From assembly GCA_018365265.1 (NCBI GenBank), contig JAGZKI010000029.1, positions 1 to 30,181 on the forward strand: a DNA stretch of 30,181 bases, read 5' to 3'. The notes below the pieces were generated by a model. That model ran no database searches. It saw only the letters and a program-made list of their open reading frames with translations, and was not told the DNA's origin. Positions within the stretch are counted from its first letter, which is position 1. Each line of letters starts with the position of its first letter. Origin of the DNA: Streptococcus parasanguinis (GTDB taxonomy: Bacteria > Bacillota > Bacilli > Lactobacillales > Streptococcaceae). Below are positions 7,359 through 14,819 of the stretch, piece after piece. A program made the translations under genes and the position numbers.

Positions 7359-8888
7359 TTATTTTTTTGCTTTCGTAACTTCTTTTTTCAAGTCTTTGTT
7401 TTCACGACGATAGATCGTAGTGAAATCAAGCAATTCTTGCTCGACAGCTGGAGTCAATTGATCCGCTGTCATTCGCCATGACCAGTTACCACCGAGAGTA
7501 GATGGGAAGTTCATCCGAGCTGAGCCATCTAACTCAAGCAAGTCTTGCATCGTAGCAATCGCCATGAAGCTGACGGAAGCAAAGACGGTGCGAAGCATAG
7601 CATGCGGTACAGATTCGTACTCTTTCCGGTTGGTATAACGAGCAAGATACTCACGAGTTGGATCGTCGATTTCATTGCGGTACCATCCAAGAACTGTGTT
7701 GTTATCATGTGTTCCAGTGTACATCACAGAGTTGTTTGGTGCCAAGTGAGGGCTATCGATACTTTCATCGTCAGGATTGAAGGCGAATTGAAGAATCTTC
7801 ATTCCTGGGAAGCCAGTACGTTCGCGAAGCTCAATAACTTCATCCGTCATAAAGCCAAGGTCCTCAGCGATGATGTTCAAATCACCGAGCTCTTCCTTCA
7901 CGGCTGCAAAGAGTTTGTAGCCAGGACCTTTGACCCATTTACCTGGTGCTGCAGTTTCAGAACCAGCAGGGATTTCCCAGTATGATTCGAAACCACGGAA
8001 GTGGTCGATCCGAACGATGTCATAGATCTTGAAGCTTTCACGCAAGCGTTCAATCCACCATTGGTAGCCATCTTTGTCCATTGCTTCCCAGTCATAGATT
8101 GGGTTCCCCCAAAGTTGACCAGTTGCTGAGAACTCATCTGGCGGGCATCCTGCAATGCAAGTTGCTTTTCCGTTTTCATCTGTTTTGAAGAGATGAGGAT
8201 TAGCCCACATGTCGCTTGAATCTTCTGCTACATAGATTGGCATATCTCCCACAATTTCAATGTGGTGGTCGTTAGCATAAGCTTTCAAGGCCAACCATTG
8301 TTGGAAGAAGAAGAATTGAGTCACACGATGGTAAGTCAATTGATCAGCCAATTCTTCACGGTATTTAGCCAAAGCTTTTGGCTCACGCGCACGAATAGCT
8401 GCATCTGGCCACTCTGTCCAAGCTTTCAAATCAAAGTGTTCTTTAATAGCCATGTATTCTGCGAAGAGCTCCAACCAAGAAGCATTGGCTTCACAAAATT
8501 CTTGGAATTCTTTTTGATCACTTGATTTTAAGAAATTCGCAACTGCTTTTTCAAGCAAGGGACGACGTTGTTCGAAAACCTTTGCATAATCCACTTGAGT
8601 AGGATCTTGACCAAAGTCCACTCCTTTAAGGTCTGCTTCTGTCAACAAACCTTGTTCGATCAAAAGATCGAAATCAATAAAATGAGTGTTCCCAGCAAAA
8701 GCTGAGAAAGATTGGTATGGAGAATCTCCATAACTGGTTGTACCAAGCGGCAAGATTTGCCAGTAACGTTGCTTGGTCCGAACGAGGAAATCAACAAAAT
8801 CATATGCTGATTGTCCGAATGATCCGATTCCGTATTGTCCAGGAAGGGAAGAAATGTGCATCAAAACACCACTTTGACGTTTTTTCAT
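7359..8888 (-). CDS. malQ: 4-alpha-glucanotransferase (amylomaltase)
   Basis: A 509-residue GH77 enzyme that transfers alpha-1,4-glucan chains between maltodextrins in the cytoplasm. It makes longer chains for MalP and frees glucose. The start MKKRQSGVLMHISSLPGQYGIG is a family signature. The catalytic residues sit as in amylomaltases: nucleophile Asp295 in RIDHFRG, acid/base Glu342 in IIAEDLG, and Asp395 in GTHDNN. Residues 214-234 (GDMPIYVAEDSSDMWANP) form the conserved substrate loop. The ATG has an AGAGGTGG ribosome site. It is first gene of malQP, divergent from malX, and transcribed from a promoter with an operator just past the -10. Pneumococcus calls this gene malM. Confidence 0.96.
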   Translation of the reverse strand: MKKRQSGVLMHISSLPGQYGIGSFGQSAYDFVDFLVRTKQRYWQILPLGTTSYGDSPYQSFSAFAGNTHFIDFDLLIEQGLLTEADLKGVDFGQDPTQVDYAKVFEQRRPLLEKAVANFLKSSDQKEFQEFCEANASWLELFAEYMAIKEHFDLKAWTEWPDAAIRAREPKALAKYREELADQLTYHRVTQFFFFQQWLALKAYANDHHIEIVGDMPIYVAEDSSDMWANPHLFKTDENGKATCIAGCPPDEFSATGQLWGNPIYDWEAMDKDGYQWWIERLRESFKIYDIVRIDHFRGFESYWEIPAGSETAAPGKWVKGPGYKLFAAVKEELGDLNIIAEDLGFMTDEVIELRERTGFPGMKILQFAFNPDDESIDSPHLAPNNSVMYTGTHDNNTVLGWYRNEIDDPTREYLARYTNRKEYESVPHAMLRTVFASVSFMAIATMQDLLELDGSARMNFPSTLGGNWSWRMTADQLTPAVEQELLDFTTIYRRENKDLKKEVTKAKK

Positions 8889-9028
8889 GGGTTACCACCT
8901 CTTTTTATTTCTTTGAAGCCTGCGATTCGGTGCACGGTATGGGTATCGTTGCAGAGTCGTATCCAGCTCTCAAGCGGCTCTACTCTTTGTTAAAATCGAA
9001 CAGGCGCAACTCAGTTTACGCAATTTTT

Positions 9029-9044
9029 GCGAAAACGTTTGCGT
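9029..9044. promoter_or_regulatory. MalR/cre-like operator in the malQP leader
   Basis: GCGAAAACGTTTGCGT is a near-palindrome centred on AACGTT, as expected for LacI-family regulators (MalR, and also CcpA). It lies about 8-23 bases downstream of the malQP -10, where a bound repressor would block early transcription. It shares the core AAACGTTT/AAAACGTTT with the two sites near malX. Confidence 0.82.
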
Positions 9045-9052
9045 ACCATGTC

Positions 9053-9081
9053 ATTATAAACTTTTTCCATATTTTCTGCAA
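9053..9081 (-). promoter_or_regulatory. malQP promoter
   Basis: Leftward strand: TTGCAG (9076-9081), a 17-base spacer and a perfect TATAAT (9053-9058). The predicted start is near 9046, giving a leader of about 155 nt with no obvious terminator. Confidence 0.85.
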
Positions 9082-9088
9082 GGGGTTT

Positions 9089-9105
9089 CTTAAAAACTTT
9101 TTAAC
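9089..9105 (-). promoter_or_regulatory. CiaR-like direct repeat upstream of malQP
   Basis: Leftward strand: GTTAAA-AAGTT-TTTAAG, which matches the CiaR consensus NTTAAG-N5-WTTAAG with one mismatch. It ends 7 bases upstream of the malQP -35. The malMP promoter of pneumococcus is, to my knowledge, a CiaR target, which supports the reading. Confidence 0.5.
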
Positions 9106-9229
9106 TTTTTTCAGAATGTCCTCACCCCCCTAGTGTATTCTTTCCTTTGCCTAATGTCAACAAATTTAATGTATTTTATAGAAGAAAGTTCGGAATTAAA
9201 ATATTTTTAAAAAATTTTCTCAAAATCAC

Positions 9230-9258
9230 TTGCAAACGTTTTCGCCTTGTGATATACT
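9230..9258 (+). promoter_or_regulatory. malX promoter with overlapping MalR/cre site
   Basis: TTGCAA (9230-9235), a 17-base spacer and the extended -10 TGATATACT (hexamer 9253-9258). The operator TGCAAACGTTTTCGCC (9231-9246) lies across the -35 and spacer and matches the cre consensus at 14 of 15 positions, so CcpA and MalR could both bind. Confidence 0.88.
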
Positions 9259-9270
9259 TAAGTCGTTTTA

Positions 9271-9294
9271 GGAAAACGTTTGTCTAAAACGGTT
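9271..9294. promoter_or_regulatory. Second MalR-like operator region downstream of the malX start
   Basis: GGAAAACGTTTGTC (9271-9284) repeats the AAAACGTTT core about 13 bases past the -10. A degenerate half, AAAACGGTTT, follows at 9286-9295. With the site at 9231 it makes a two-operator arrangement around the start of transcription. Confidence 0.7.
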
Positions 9295-9335
9295 TCTAAT
9301 TATTATCTTTTTTTATTCTTTAGGAGGAATAAATC

Positions 9336-10592
9336 ATGAAACGTACAATTTTACGTAGTGCTGCTGTACTTGGTACAGTTGGTTTTGCCGGCTTCATACT
9401 TGCTGCTTGTAGCAATAACTCATCAGGTTCTTCTGAGGCAAGTAAAGAAATCAACGTCTATGTAGACAAAGGCTACAAATCTTATGTTGAAGAAGCTGCA
9501 AAAGCTTTTGAAAAAGAAAATGGCGTAAAAATTAACATCAAGACTGGTGATGCTCTTGGTGGATTGGATAACCTTTCTCTTGATAACCAATCTAAAAAAG
9601 CTCCAGACGTTATGATGGCACCATACGACCGTGTAGGTGGTCTTGGTAGCGATGGTCAATTGGCTGAAGTGACATTAAACAAAGATAGCCATACAGATAA
9701 AACAACTGAAGCTCTTGTAACAAACGGTGGTAAAGTTTACGGTGCACCTGCTGTCATCGAAACATTGGTTCTCTACTATAACAAAGATCTTGTAAGCGAA
9801 GCTCCAAAAACATTTGGTGATCTTGAAAATCTTGCAAAAGATAGCAAGTACGACTTCGCTAGCGAACCTGGTAAAACAACTGCCTTCTTAGCTGACTGGA
9901 CAAACTTCTACTACACTTACGGTTTACTTTCAGGTAACGGCGGTTATGTGTTTGGTAAAGACGGTACAGATCCTAAAGATATTGGATTGAACAACCAAGG
10001 TTCTATCGATGGTATCGAATATGCAAAAACTTGGTATGCTAAATGGCCAAAAGGTTTGCAAGATACAAAAGCTGCTGCTAACTTCATCCAAACACAATTC
10101 CAAGAAGGTAAAACAGCTGCTATCATCGATGGTCCTTGGAAAGCTGCTTCATTGAAAGAAGCTAAAGTAAACTACGGTGTCGCAACGATTCCAACTCTTC
10201 CAAACGGAAAACAATACTCTGCCTTTGGTGGTGGTAAAGCTTGGGTTATCCCTGCAGGTGCGAAAAACCTTGATGGCGCTCAAAAATTCATTGACTTCTT
10301 GACAAGTACTGACCAACAAAAAGCTTTGTTTGACAAGACCAATGAAGTTCCTGCCAACACAGAAGCTCGTAAATATGCGGTTAGCAAAAACGATGAATTG
10401 ACAACTGCCGTTGTTGATCAATTCAAGAATGCTCAACCAATGCCAAATATCTCAGAAATGAGTGCTGTTTGGGATCCAGCTGCTACTATGCTTTTCGATG
10501 CTGTAAGTGGTAAAAAATCTGCAAAAGCATCTGCTGACGATGCAGTGAAATTGATTAAAGAAACCATCGAACAAAAATTCGGTAGCAAATAA
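9336..10592 (+). CDS. malX: Maltodextrin-binding lipoprotein of the ABC importer
   Basis: A 418-residue extracytoplasmic solute-binding protein. The lipobox LAAC (residues 22-25) ends a lipoprotein signal peptide, so the mature protein is anchored at Cys25 and followed by a Ser/Gly-rich linker. The body has the type I sugar-binding fold typical of MalE/MalX: INVYVDKGYKSYVEEAAKAFEKENG at the start, then an APDVMMAPYDRVGGL segment and a C-terminal helical region. It captures maltodextrins for MalC-MalD. No ATPase is encoded nearby; streptococcal maltodextrin importers commonly use a shared MsmK-type ATPase elsewhere. The AGGAGGA site 7 bases before the ATG is strong. A hairpin after the gene probably keeps malX more abundant than malCD. 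Confidence 0.96.
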   Translation: MKRTILRSAAVLGTVGFAGFILAACSNNSSGSSEASKEINVYVDKGYKSYVEEAAKAFEKENGVKINIKTGDALGGLDNLSLDNQSKKAPDVMMAPYDRVGGLGSDGQLAEVTLNKDSHTDKTTEALVTNGGKVYGAPAVIETLVLYYNKDLVSEAPKTFGDLENLAKDSKYDFASEPGKTTAFLADWTNFYYTYGLLSGNGGYVFGKDGTDPKDIGLNNQGSIDGIEYAKTWYAKWPKGLQDTKAAANFIQTQFQEGKTAAIIDGPWKAASLKEAKVNYGVATIPTLPNGKQYSAFGGGKAWVIPAGAKNLDGAQKFIDFLTSTDQQKALFDKTNEVPANTEARKYAVSKNDELTTAVVDQFKNAQPMPNISEMSAVWDPAATMLFDAVSGKKSAKASADDAVKLIKETIEQKFGSK

Positions 10593-10612
10593 GACAGTTT
10601 TTAGGTGTGAGT

Positions 10613-10642
10613 AAGAGGTTGGAGACAAAGTCCCAACCTCTT
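10613..10642 (+). terminator. Intercistronic hairpin between malX and malC
   Basis: A 10-bp perfect stem AAGAGGTTGG/CCAACCTCTT (10613-10622 and 10633-10642) has a small inner GAC-AAA-GTC stem. The following ATGTTCAATTTTC is a poor U-tract, so this is likely a partial terminator or a 3' stabiliser of malX mRNA. It resembles the terminal hairpin of the repeat at 16896-16921. Confidence 0.7.
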
Positions 10643-10719
10643 ATGTTCAATTTTCAAGCACAACTTACTGTCTGACTTGTCTTCTTGCTCTCTAGCAAGG
10701 ACATTATAAGGAGATTTGA

Positions 10720-12015
10720 ATGACTACAGAACAAAACCCTAAAAAGGCTATGTGGCTCTCTTTGATCCCGGGTCTTGGGCAAATTTATAATAAACAAAAA
10801 ACCAAAGGCTATATTTTTCTTGCCGTAACTGTTCTCTTTCTCGCCTATTTCCTAGGAATTGGAGTTGGAGAATTATCGAAATTGGTTACACTTGGAACCG
10901 TCCGTGGACAAGATAATTCTCTCTTTATCTTGATTCGTGGCGCCTTCCACTTGATCATTACCATTGTTTACTTCCTATTTTATGCCTTAAATATTAAGGA
11001 TGCTGGAACCGTTGCAAAACGTATCAACAATGGCATCGCTGTTCCAAAAACTGGAAAAGAAATGGTTCAAGCCATCTATGAAAATGGCTTCCCATATTTA
11101 TTGATCATTCCTTCATACATTGCTATGACATTTGCGATTATCTTCCCAGTTTTAGTAACTTTGATGATCGCCTTTACCAACTACGACTTCAAACATACCG
11201 CTCCAACAACCTTGCTTGATTGGATCGGGTTCCAAAACTTCACTAATATGTGGACCTTGAGTACCTTCCGCTCAGCCTTTACATCTGTTCTTGGCTGGAC
11301 CTTGATTTGGGCGCTCGCAGCTTCTACTCTTCAAATCGTACTCGGTATCTTGACCGCTATTGTTGCAAACCAACCATTCGTAAAAGGAAAACGAATCTTT
11401 GGGGTTATCTTCTTGCTTCCTTGGGCTGTTCCAGCCTTCATCACTATCCTAACTTTCTCAAATATGTTTAACGATAGTGTCGGTGCCATCAATGCACAAG
11501 TTATCCCATTGTTTGCGAAGATCTTCCCATTCTTAGATGGCGTTTTGATTCCTTGGAAAACAGATCCTACCTGGACAAAAATTGCTTTGATTATGATGCA
11601 AGGTTGGCTCGGCTTCCCTTACATCTACGTCTTGACTTTAGGGATTCTTCAATCTATTCCAAACGATCTTTACGAAGCTGCTTATATTGATGGTGCCAAC
11701 GGTTGGCAAAAATTCCGCAGCATCACTTTCCCAATGATTATGGCTGTTGCAGCTCCAACTTTGATCAGTCAATATACCTTCAACTTTAATAACTTCTCCA
11801 TCATTTACTTGTTTAACGATGGGGGACCTGGTTCTGTCGGAGGAAACGCCGGATCTACAGATATCTTGATCTCATGGATCTACAAGTTGACAACCAATTC
11901 TTCTCCTCAATATTCAATGGCTGCAGCGGTAACCTTGATTATCTCTGTGATTGTGATCTCAATCTCTATGGTTGCCTTCAAGAAACTACATGCATTTGAT
12001 ATGGAGGATGTATAA
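10720..12015 (+). CDS. malC: Maltodextrin ABC transporter permease, MalF type
   Basis: A 431-residue integral membrane permease. Two or three hydrophobic segments lie in the first 90 residues, as in MalF-type subunits, and the binding-protein-dependent permease core follows from about residue 130. The cytoplasmic EAA loop that docks the ATPase is EAAYIDGANGWQKFRSITFP. It pairs with MalD to form the channel for maltodextrins delivered by MalX. Its stop codon is one base from the malD start, so translation is probably coupled. The length equals that of pneumococcal MalC as I recall it. Confidence 0.95.
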   Translation: MTTEQNPKKAMWLSLIPGLGQIYNKQKTKGYIFLAVTVLFLAYFLGIGVGELSKLVTLGTVRGQDNSLFILIRGAFHLIITIVYFLFYALNIKDAGTVAKRINNGIAVPKTGKEMVQAIYENGFPYLLIIPSYIAMTFAIIFPVLVTLMIAFTNYDFKHTAPTTLLDWIGFQNFTNMWTLSTFRSAFTSVLGWTLIWALAASTLQIVLGILTAIVANQPFVKGKRIFGVIFLLPWAVPAFITILTFSNMFNDSVGAINAQVIPLFAKIFPFLDGVLIPWKTDPTWTKIALIMMQGWLGFPYIYVLTLGILQSIPNDLYEAAYIDGANGWQKFRSITFPMIMAVAAPTLISQYTFNFNNFSIIYLFNDGGPGSVGGNAGSTDILISWIYKLTTNSSPQYSMAAAVTLIISVIVISISMVAFKKLHAFDMEDV

Positions 12016-12016
12016 A

Positions 12017-12859
12017 ATGAAAAATTCAGTTCAATTTAAACGCCGCCTCAATCATTTCTTGACTTACCTGTACATGGTGGTTCTTTCAATCGTTATCATT
12101 TATCCATTGTTGATTACGGTTCTATCAGCCTTCAAATCAGGGAATGTCAGTGCCTTTACACTTGATTTTAGTGGCAATCTTAGTTTTGATAACTTCTCAA
12201 AACTTTTCTCTGAAACCCATTATGGCACTTGGTATATGAACACCTTGGTTATCGCCATTATCACCATGATTGTACAAACAAGTATCGTTACCTTCGCAGG
12301 TTACGCATACAGCCGTTACAATTTCTTGGCGCGTAAACAAAGTTTGGTCTTCTTCTTGATTATTCAAATGGTCCCAACCATGGCAGCCCTCACAGCCTTC
12401 TTCGTTATGGCTTTGATGCTGAATGCCTTGAACCAACCTTGGTTCTTGATCTTCCTTTATGTTGGTGGTGGTATTCCAATGAATGCCTGGTTGATGAAGG
12501 GATACTTCGATACTGTTCCAATTTCCCTCGATGAATCTGCGAAATTGGATGGAGCTGGACACTTCCGTCGTTTCTGGCAAATCGTCCTTCCTCTTGTTCG
12601 TCCAATGATTGCCGTTCAAGCACTTTGGGCTTTCATGGGGCCTTTCGGAGACTATATCTTGTCTAAATTCTTGCTTCGTGACGAAGTGAACTATACGGTA
12701 GCCGTTGGTCTTCAAACCTTTATCAGTGACCAAAAAAATCAAAAAATCGCCTTCTTTGCAGCCGGTGCTATTTTGATCGCGGTTCCAATCTGTATCTTAT
12801 TCTTCTTCCTACAAAAGAACTTTGTTTCAGGCTTGACAGCTGGTGGAGATAAAGGATAA
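12017..12859 (+). CDS. malD: Maltodextrin ABC transporter permease, MalG type
   Basis: A 280-residue permease with six hydrophobic segments and the EAA-loop ESAKLDGAGHFRRFWQIVLP. It forms the maltodextrin channel with MalC. I use the ATG at 12017, preceded by GGAGG inside the malC 3' end. A longer in-frame start at 11972 would add 15 residues, MPSRNYMHLIWRMYK, that overlap malC and are not typical of the family. Two hairpins follow the gene. Confidence 0.95.
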   Translation: MKNSVQFKRRLNHFLTYLYMVVLSIVIIYPLLITVLSAFKSGNVSAFTLDFSGNLSFDNFSKLFSETHYGTWYMNTLVIAIITMIVQTSIVTFAGYAYSRYNFLARKQSLVFFLIIQMVPTMAALTAFFVMALMLNALNQPWFLIFLYVGGGIPMNAWLMKGYFDTVPISLDESAKLDGAGHFRRFWQIVLPLVRPMIAVQALWAFMGPFGDYILSKFLLRDEVNYTVAVGLQTFISDQKNQKIAFFAAGAILIAVPICILFFFLQKNFVSGLTAGGDKG

Positions 12860-12897
12860 AATAGAATCTTATTTCAAGCACATTTTATTTTTAAGTT

Positions 12898-12929
12898 AAG
12901 GGTAGTATGGTGGATGCTTTACTACCCTT
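12898..12929 (+). terminator. Hairpin after malD
   Basis: A 9-bp stem AAGGGTAGT/ACTACCCTT (12898-12906 and 12921-12929) with a 14-base loop. No U-tract follows, so it may serve mRNA stability more than termination. Confidence 0.4.
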
Positions 12930-12945
12930 CGTTAAGAATAAAATC

Positions 12946-12975
12946 AATGCAAAGAGATTTCTCTTTGCATTTCTG
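12946..12975 (+). terminator. Probable terminator or attenuator between malXCD and malAR
   Basis: A 12-bp perfect inverted repeat AATGCAAAGAGA/TCTCTTTGCATT (12946-12957 and 12960-12971) is followed by TCTGATACTCTT. The stem is strong and the U-tract weak, so it probably reduces rather than abolishes read-through into malA and malR. Confidence 0.55.
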
Positions 12976-13003
12976 ATACTCTTATGTTTAGAAAGGTCAT
13001 CTT

Positions 13004-13816
13004 ATGCCCTATCCTTTTAATTATTTCGCAAGTATCTTCAATTTCCGCTCTTCTTTTGCAAACCGCAAAAAACTGAGCTGGTTCCAAATGATTTTTACTT
13101 CTTTCTTTCTAATCTCTATCACACTATTACCTGTGGCTCTGCAAAATGCTCAACTCAAAACCTATCCTTTGACAACCTTTGTCAGCGATGTGTTTGATCC
13201 TTTATCAACAGACGTTATGAAAGATATCCAAGAACACGTCGTGATCAAAGACCAAGAGCTCACCTATACAGGGACTAACCCTGTACACAAGACTTCAAAA
13301 GGACAGGTTATCTTAGGCCAAGAGGCAAAGGCTAGTGAAGGCAAGGAGTTAACACTCCATTTTGATCGCAAACAATTGATTATCTCAAAAGAGAATAAAG
13401 AACTCGCTACAGTCTCATACCAGGCTATTAATCAAGAGAGCCTTCGGGATAAAAAAAGCTTCACTCAAGCTATCTCTAGCGATTGGTTTCGCGACAATCG
13501 ACTCCCTGTCAGTCTCTTTCTCGTGATTTTCTCTGGCTTCTTATCGACAGTCAATTATTTGATTCTCATCGTAGGGGCATCTTTCTTCCTCTACTTGACA
13601 CGAAAATCTCGACTCTTTTCACTACAAACTTTCAAGGAATGTTTCAATTGTATTCTGAATTGCTTGGGACTCCCTATTTTACTGAGTGTCTTCATCAGTT
13701 TACTATTCCATCAAGTATTTACTACGACGATCATGATCCAAAATGTCTTATTTGTACTCTATCTTGCTATGGTATTTTATAAGACCCACTTCCGTGATCC
13801 AGACTATCACCGCTAG
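13004..13816 (+). CDS. malA: MalA-like membrane protein (DUF1189)
   Basis: A 270-residue membrane protein matching the maltodextrin-utilisation protein MalA (DUF1189) of streptococci. It has one N-terminal membrane segment (about 24-46), an outside domain of about 120 residues, then three hydrophobic segments (about 168-195, 205-230, 234-255). Its biochemical role is not known to me. The link to maltodextrin comes from its constant position between malD and malR. The start has an AGAAAGG site. It ends 11 bases before malR and the two are surely co-transcribed. Confidence 0.85.
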   Translation: MPYPFNYFASIFNFRSSFANRKKLSWFQMIFTSFFLISITLLPVALQNAQLKTYPLTTFVSDVFDPLSTDVMKDIQEHVVIKDQELTYTGTNPVHKTSKGQVILGQEAKASEGKELTLHFDRKQLIISKENKELATVSYQAINQESLRDKKSFTQAISSDWFRDNRLPVSLFLVIFSGFLSTVNYLILIVGASFFLYLTRKSRLFSLQTFKECFNCILNCLGLPILLSVFISLLFHQVFTTTIMIQNVLFVLYLAMVFYKTHFRDPDYHR

Positions 13817-13827
13817 GAGGTTTTCTC

Positions 13828-14811
13828 ATGCGTGTTACCATCAAAGATGTGGCGAAACTCGCTGGCGTCGCGCCTTCAACTGTCACGCGCGTCATCCAAA
13901 ACAAATCCACGATTAGTGATGAAACAAAAAAACGTGTCCGTGAGGCCATGGTCGAATTGGACTACCATCCCAATCTTAATGCTCGCAGCCTTGTCAGCCA
14001 ATCTAGTCAAGTCATTGCTTTGGTCCTACCAATCGACAGTGACGTCTTCTACCAGAATCCTTTCTTCCCAACTGTTTTAAGAGGGATTACCCAGATCGCG
14101 TCAGACAATGATTATGCCATCCAAATCTGTACGGGGCAAAATGAAGAACGGCGGCTCGACAACCTCAAACAACTCATCTACGGAAATCGTGTAGATGGTT
14201 TGATTTTCCTTTATTCCAACCCGAATGATCCCCTCGTTGAATTTGCGATCAAAGACAAGTTCCCCTTTCTCATTCTCGGAAAGGCAGCTTCACCTTTTGT
14301 ATCGCTAGTGGATAATGATAATATCAAGGCTGCATTTGATGCGACGGATTATTTCATTCAACAAAACTACCGAAAAATTGCTTTTATTGGAGGAAACAAA
14401 GAACTGTTCGTATCTCAAGACCGCTACGAAGGTTATAAAGAAGCCCTCCAAAAAGCAGGGATTCCTCTCGATGAAAAACTGGTTCATTTCTCATTTGGTT
14501 TTATGTTGGAAGACAATTCTTATCAAATGATGGAGAGTCTACCATTAACAGAACTAGATGCGATTATGACGACCGATATTCTCGTTGCTGAAGGGGTGCG
14601 CCAATACCTATTAGAACACCAGCTGACAATCCCGATTATTTCCTTTGATTCGATCAAGCCACGACTCGATATTGAAGCCTATATTGACATTAATGCGGTT
14701 GAACTCGGACGCGAATCTGTTCGAACGATTCTACAAATTATCAAGGATCACAAAGAAGGAAAAACCGTTTGCTACCGTCAATTGATTGACCATACCATTA
14801 CGAAACTCTAG
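13828..14811 (+). CDS. malR: LacI-family maltose/maltodextrin operon repressor
   Basis: A 327-residue LacI/GalR-type repressor. The N-terminal helix-turn-helix and hinge (VTIKDVAKLAGVAPSTVTRV, then ARSLVSQSSQ near residue 57) bind DNA. The periplasmic-binding-protein-like core from about residue 62 senses the inducer, presumably maltose or maltodextrin. Three AACGTT-centred operators in the malQ-malX intergenic region are the obvious targets. The ATG has AGGAGG upstream. Pullulanase follows after 8 bases, so the repressor sits in the same transcript as a maltodextrin enzyme. Confidence 0.94.
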   Translation: MRVTIKDVAKLAGVAPSTVTRVIQNKSTISDETKKRVREAMVELDYHPNLNARSLVSQSSQVIALVLPIDSDVFYQNPFFPTVLRGITQIASDNDYAIQICTGQNEERRLDNLKQLIYGNRVDGLIFLYSNPNDPLVEFAIKDKFPFLILGKAASPFVSLVDNDNIKAAFDATDYFIQQNYRKIAFIGGNKELFVSQDRYEGYKEALQKAGIPLDEKLVHFSFGFMLEDNSYQMMESLPLTELDAIMTTDILVAEGVRQYLLEHQLTIPIISFDSIKPRLDIEAYIDINAVELGRESVRTILQIIKDHKEGKTVCYRQLIDHTITKL

Positions 14812-14819
14812 GAGTCTTT

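Noticed and set aside
8717..9133. Rightward 138-codon frame across the malQ start and control region
   Set aside because: It overlaps the malQ start, the malQP promoter and the operator, and has no recognisable domain.
11972..12016. Longer start for malD
   Set aside because: The extension overlaps malC and adds residues atypical of MalG-type permeases, while the ATG at 12017 has a GGAGG site.
12197..12742. Leftward 181-codon frame opposite malD
   Set aside because: It is antisense to a conserved permease with clear family motifs; no ribosome site.
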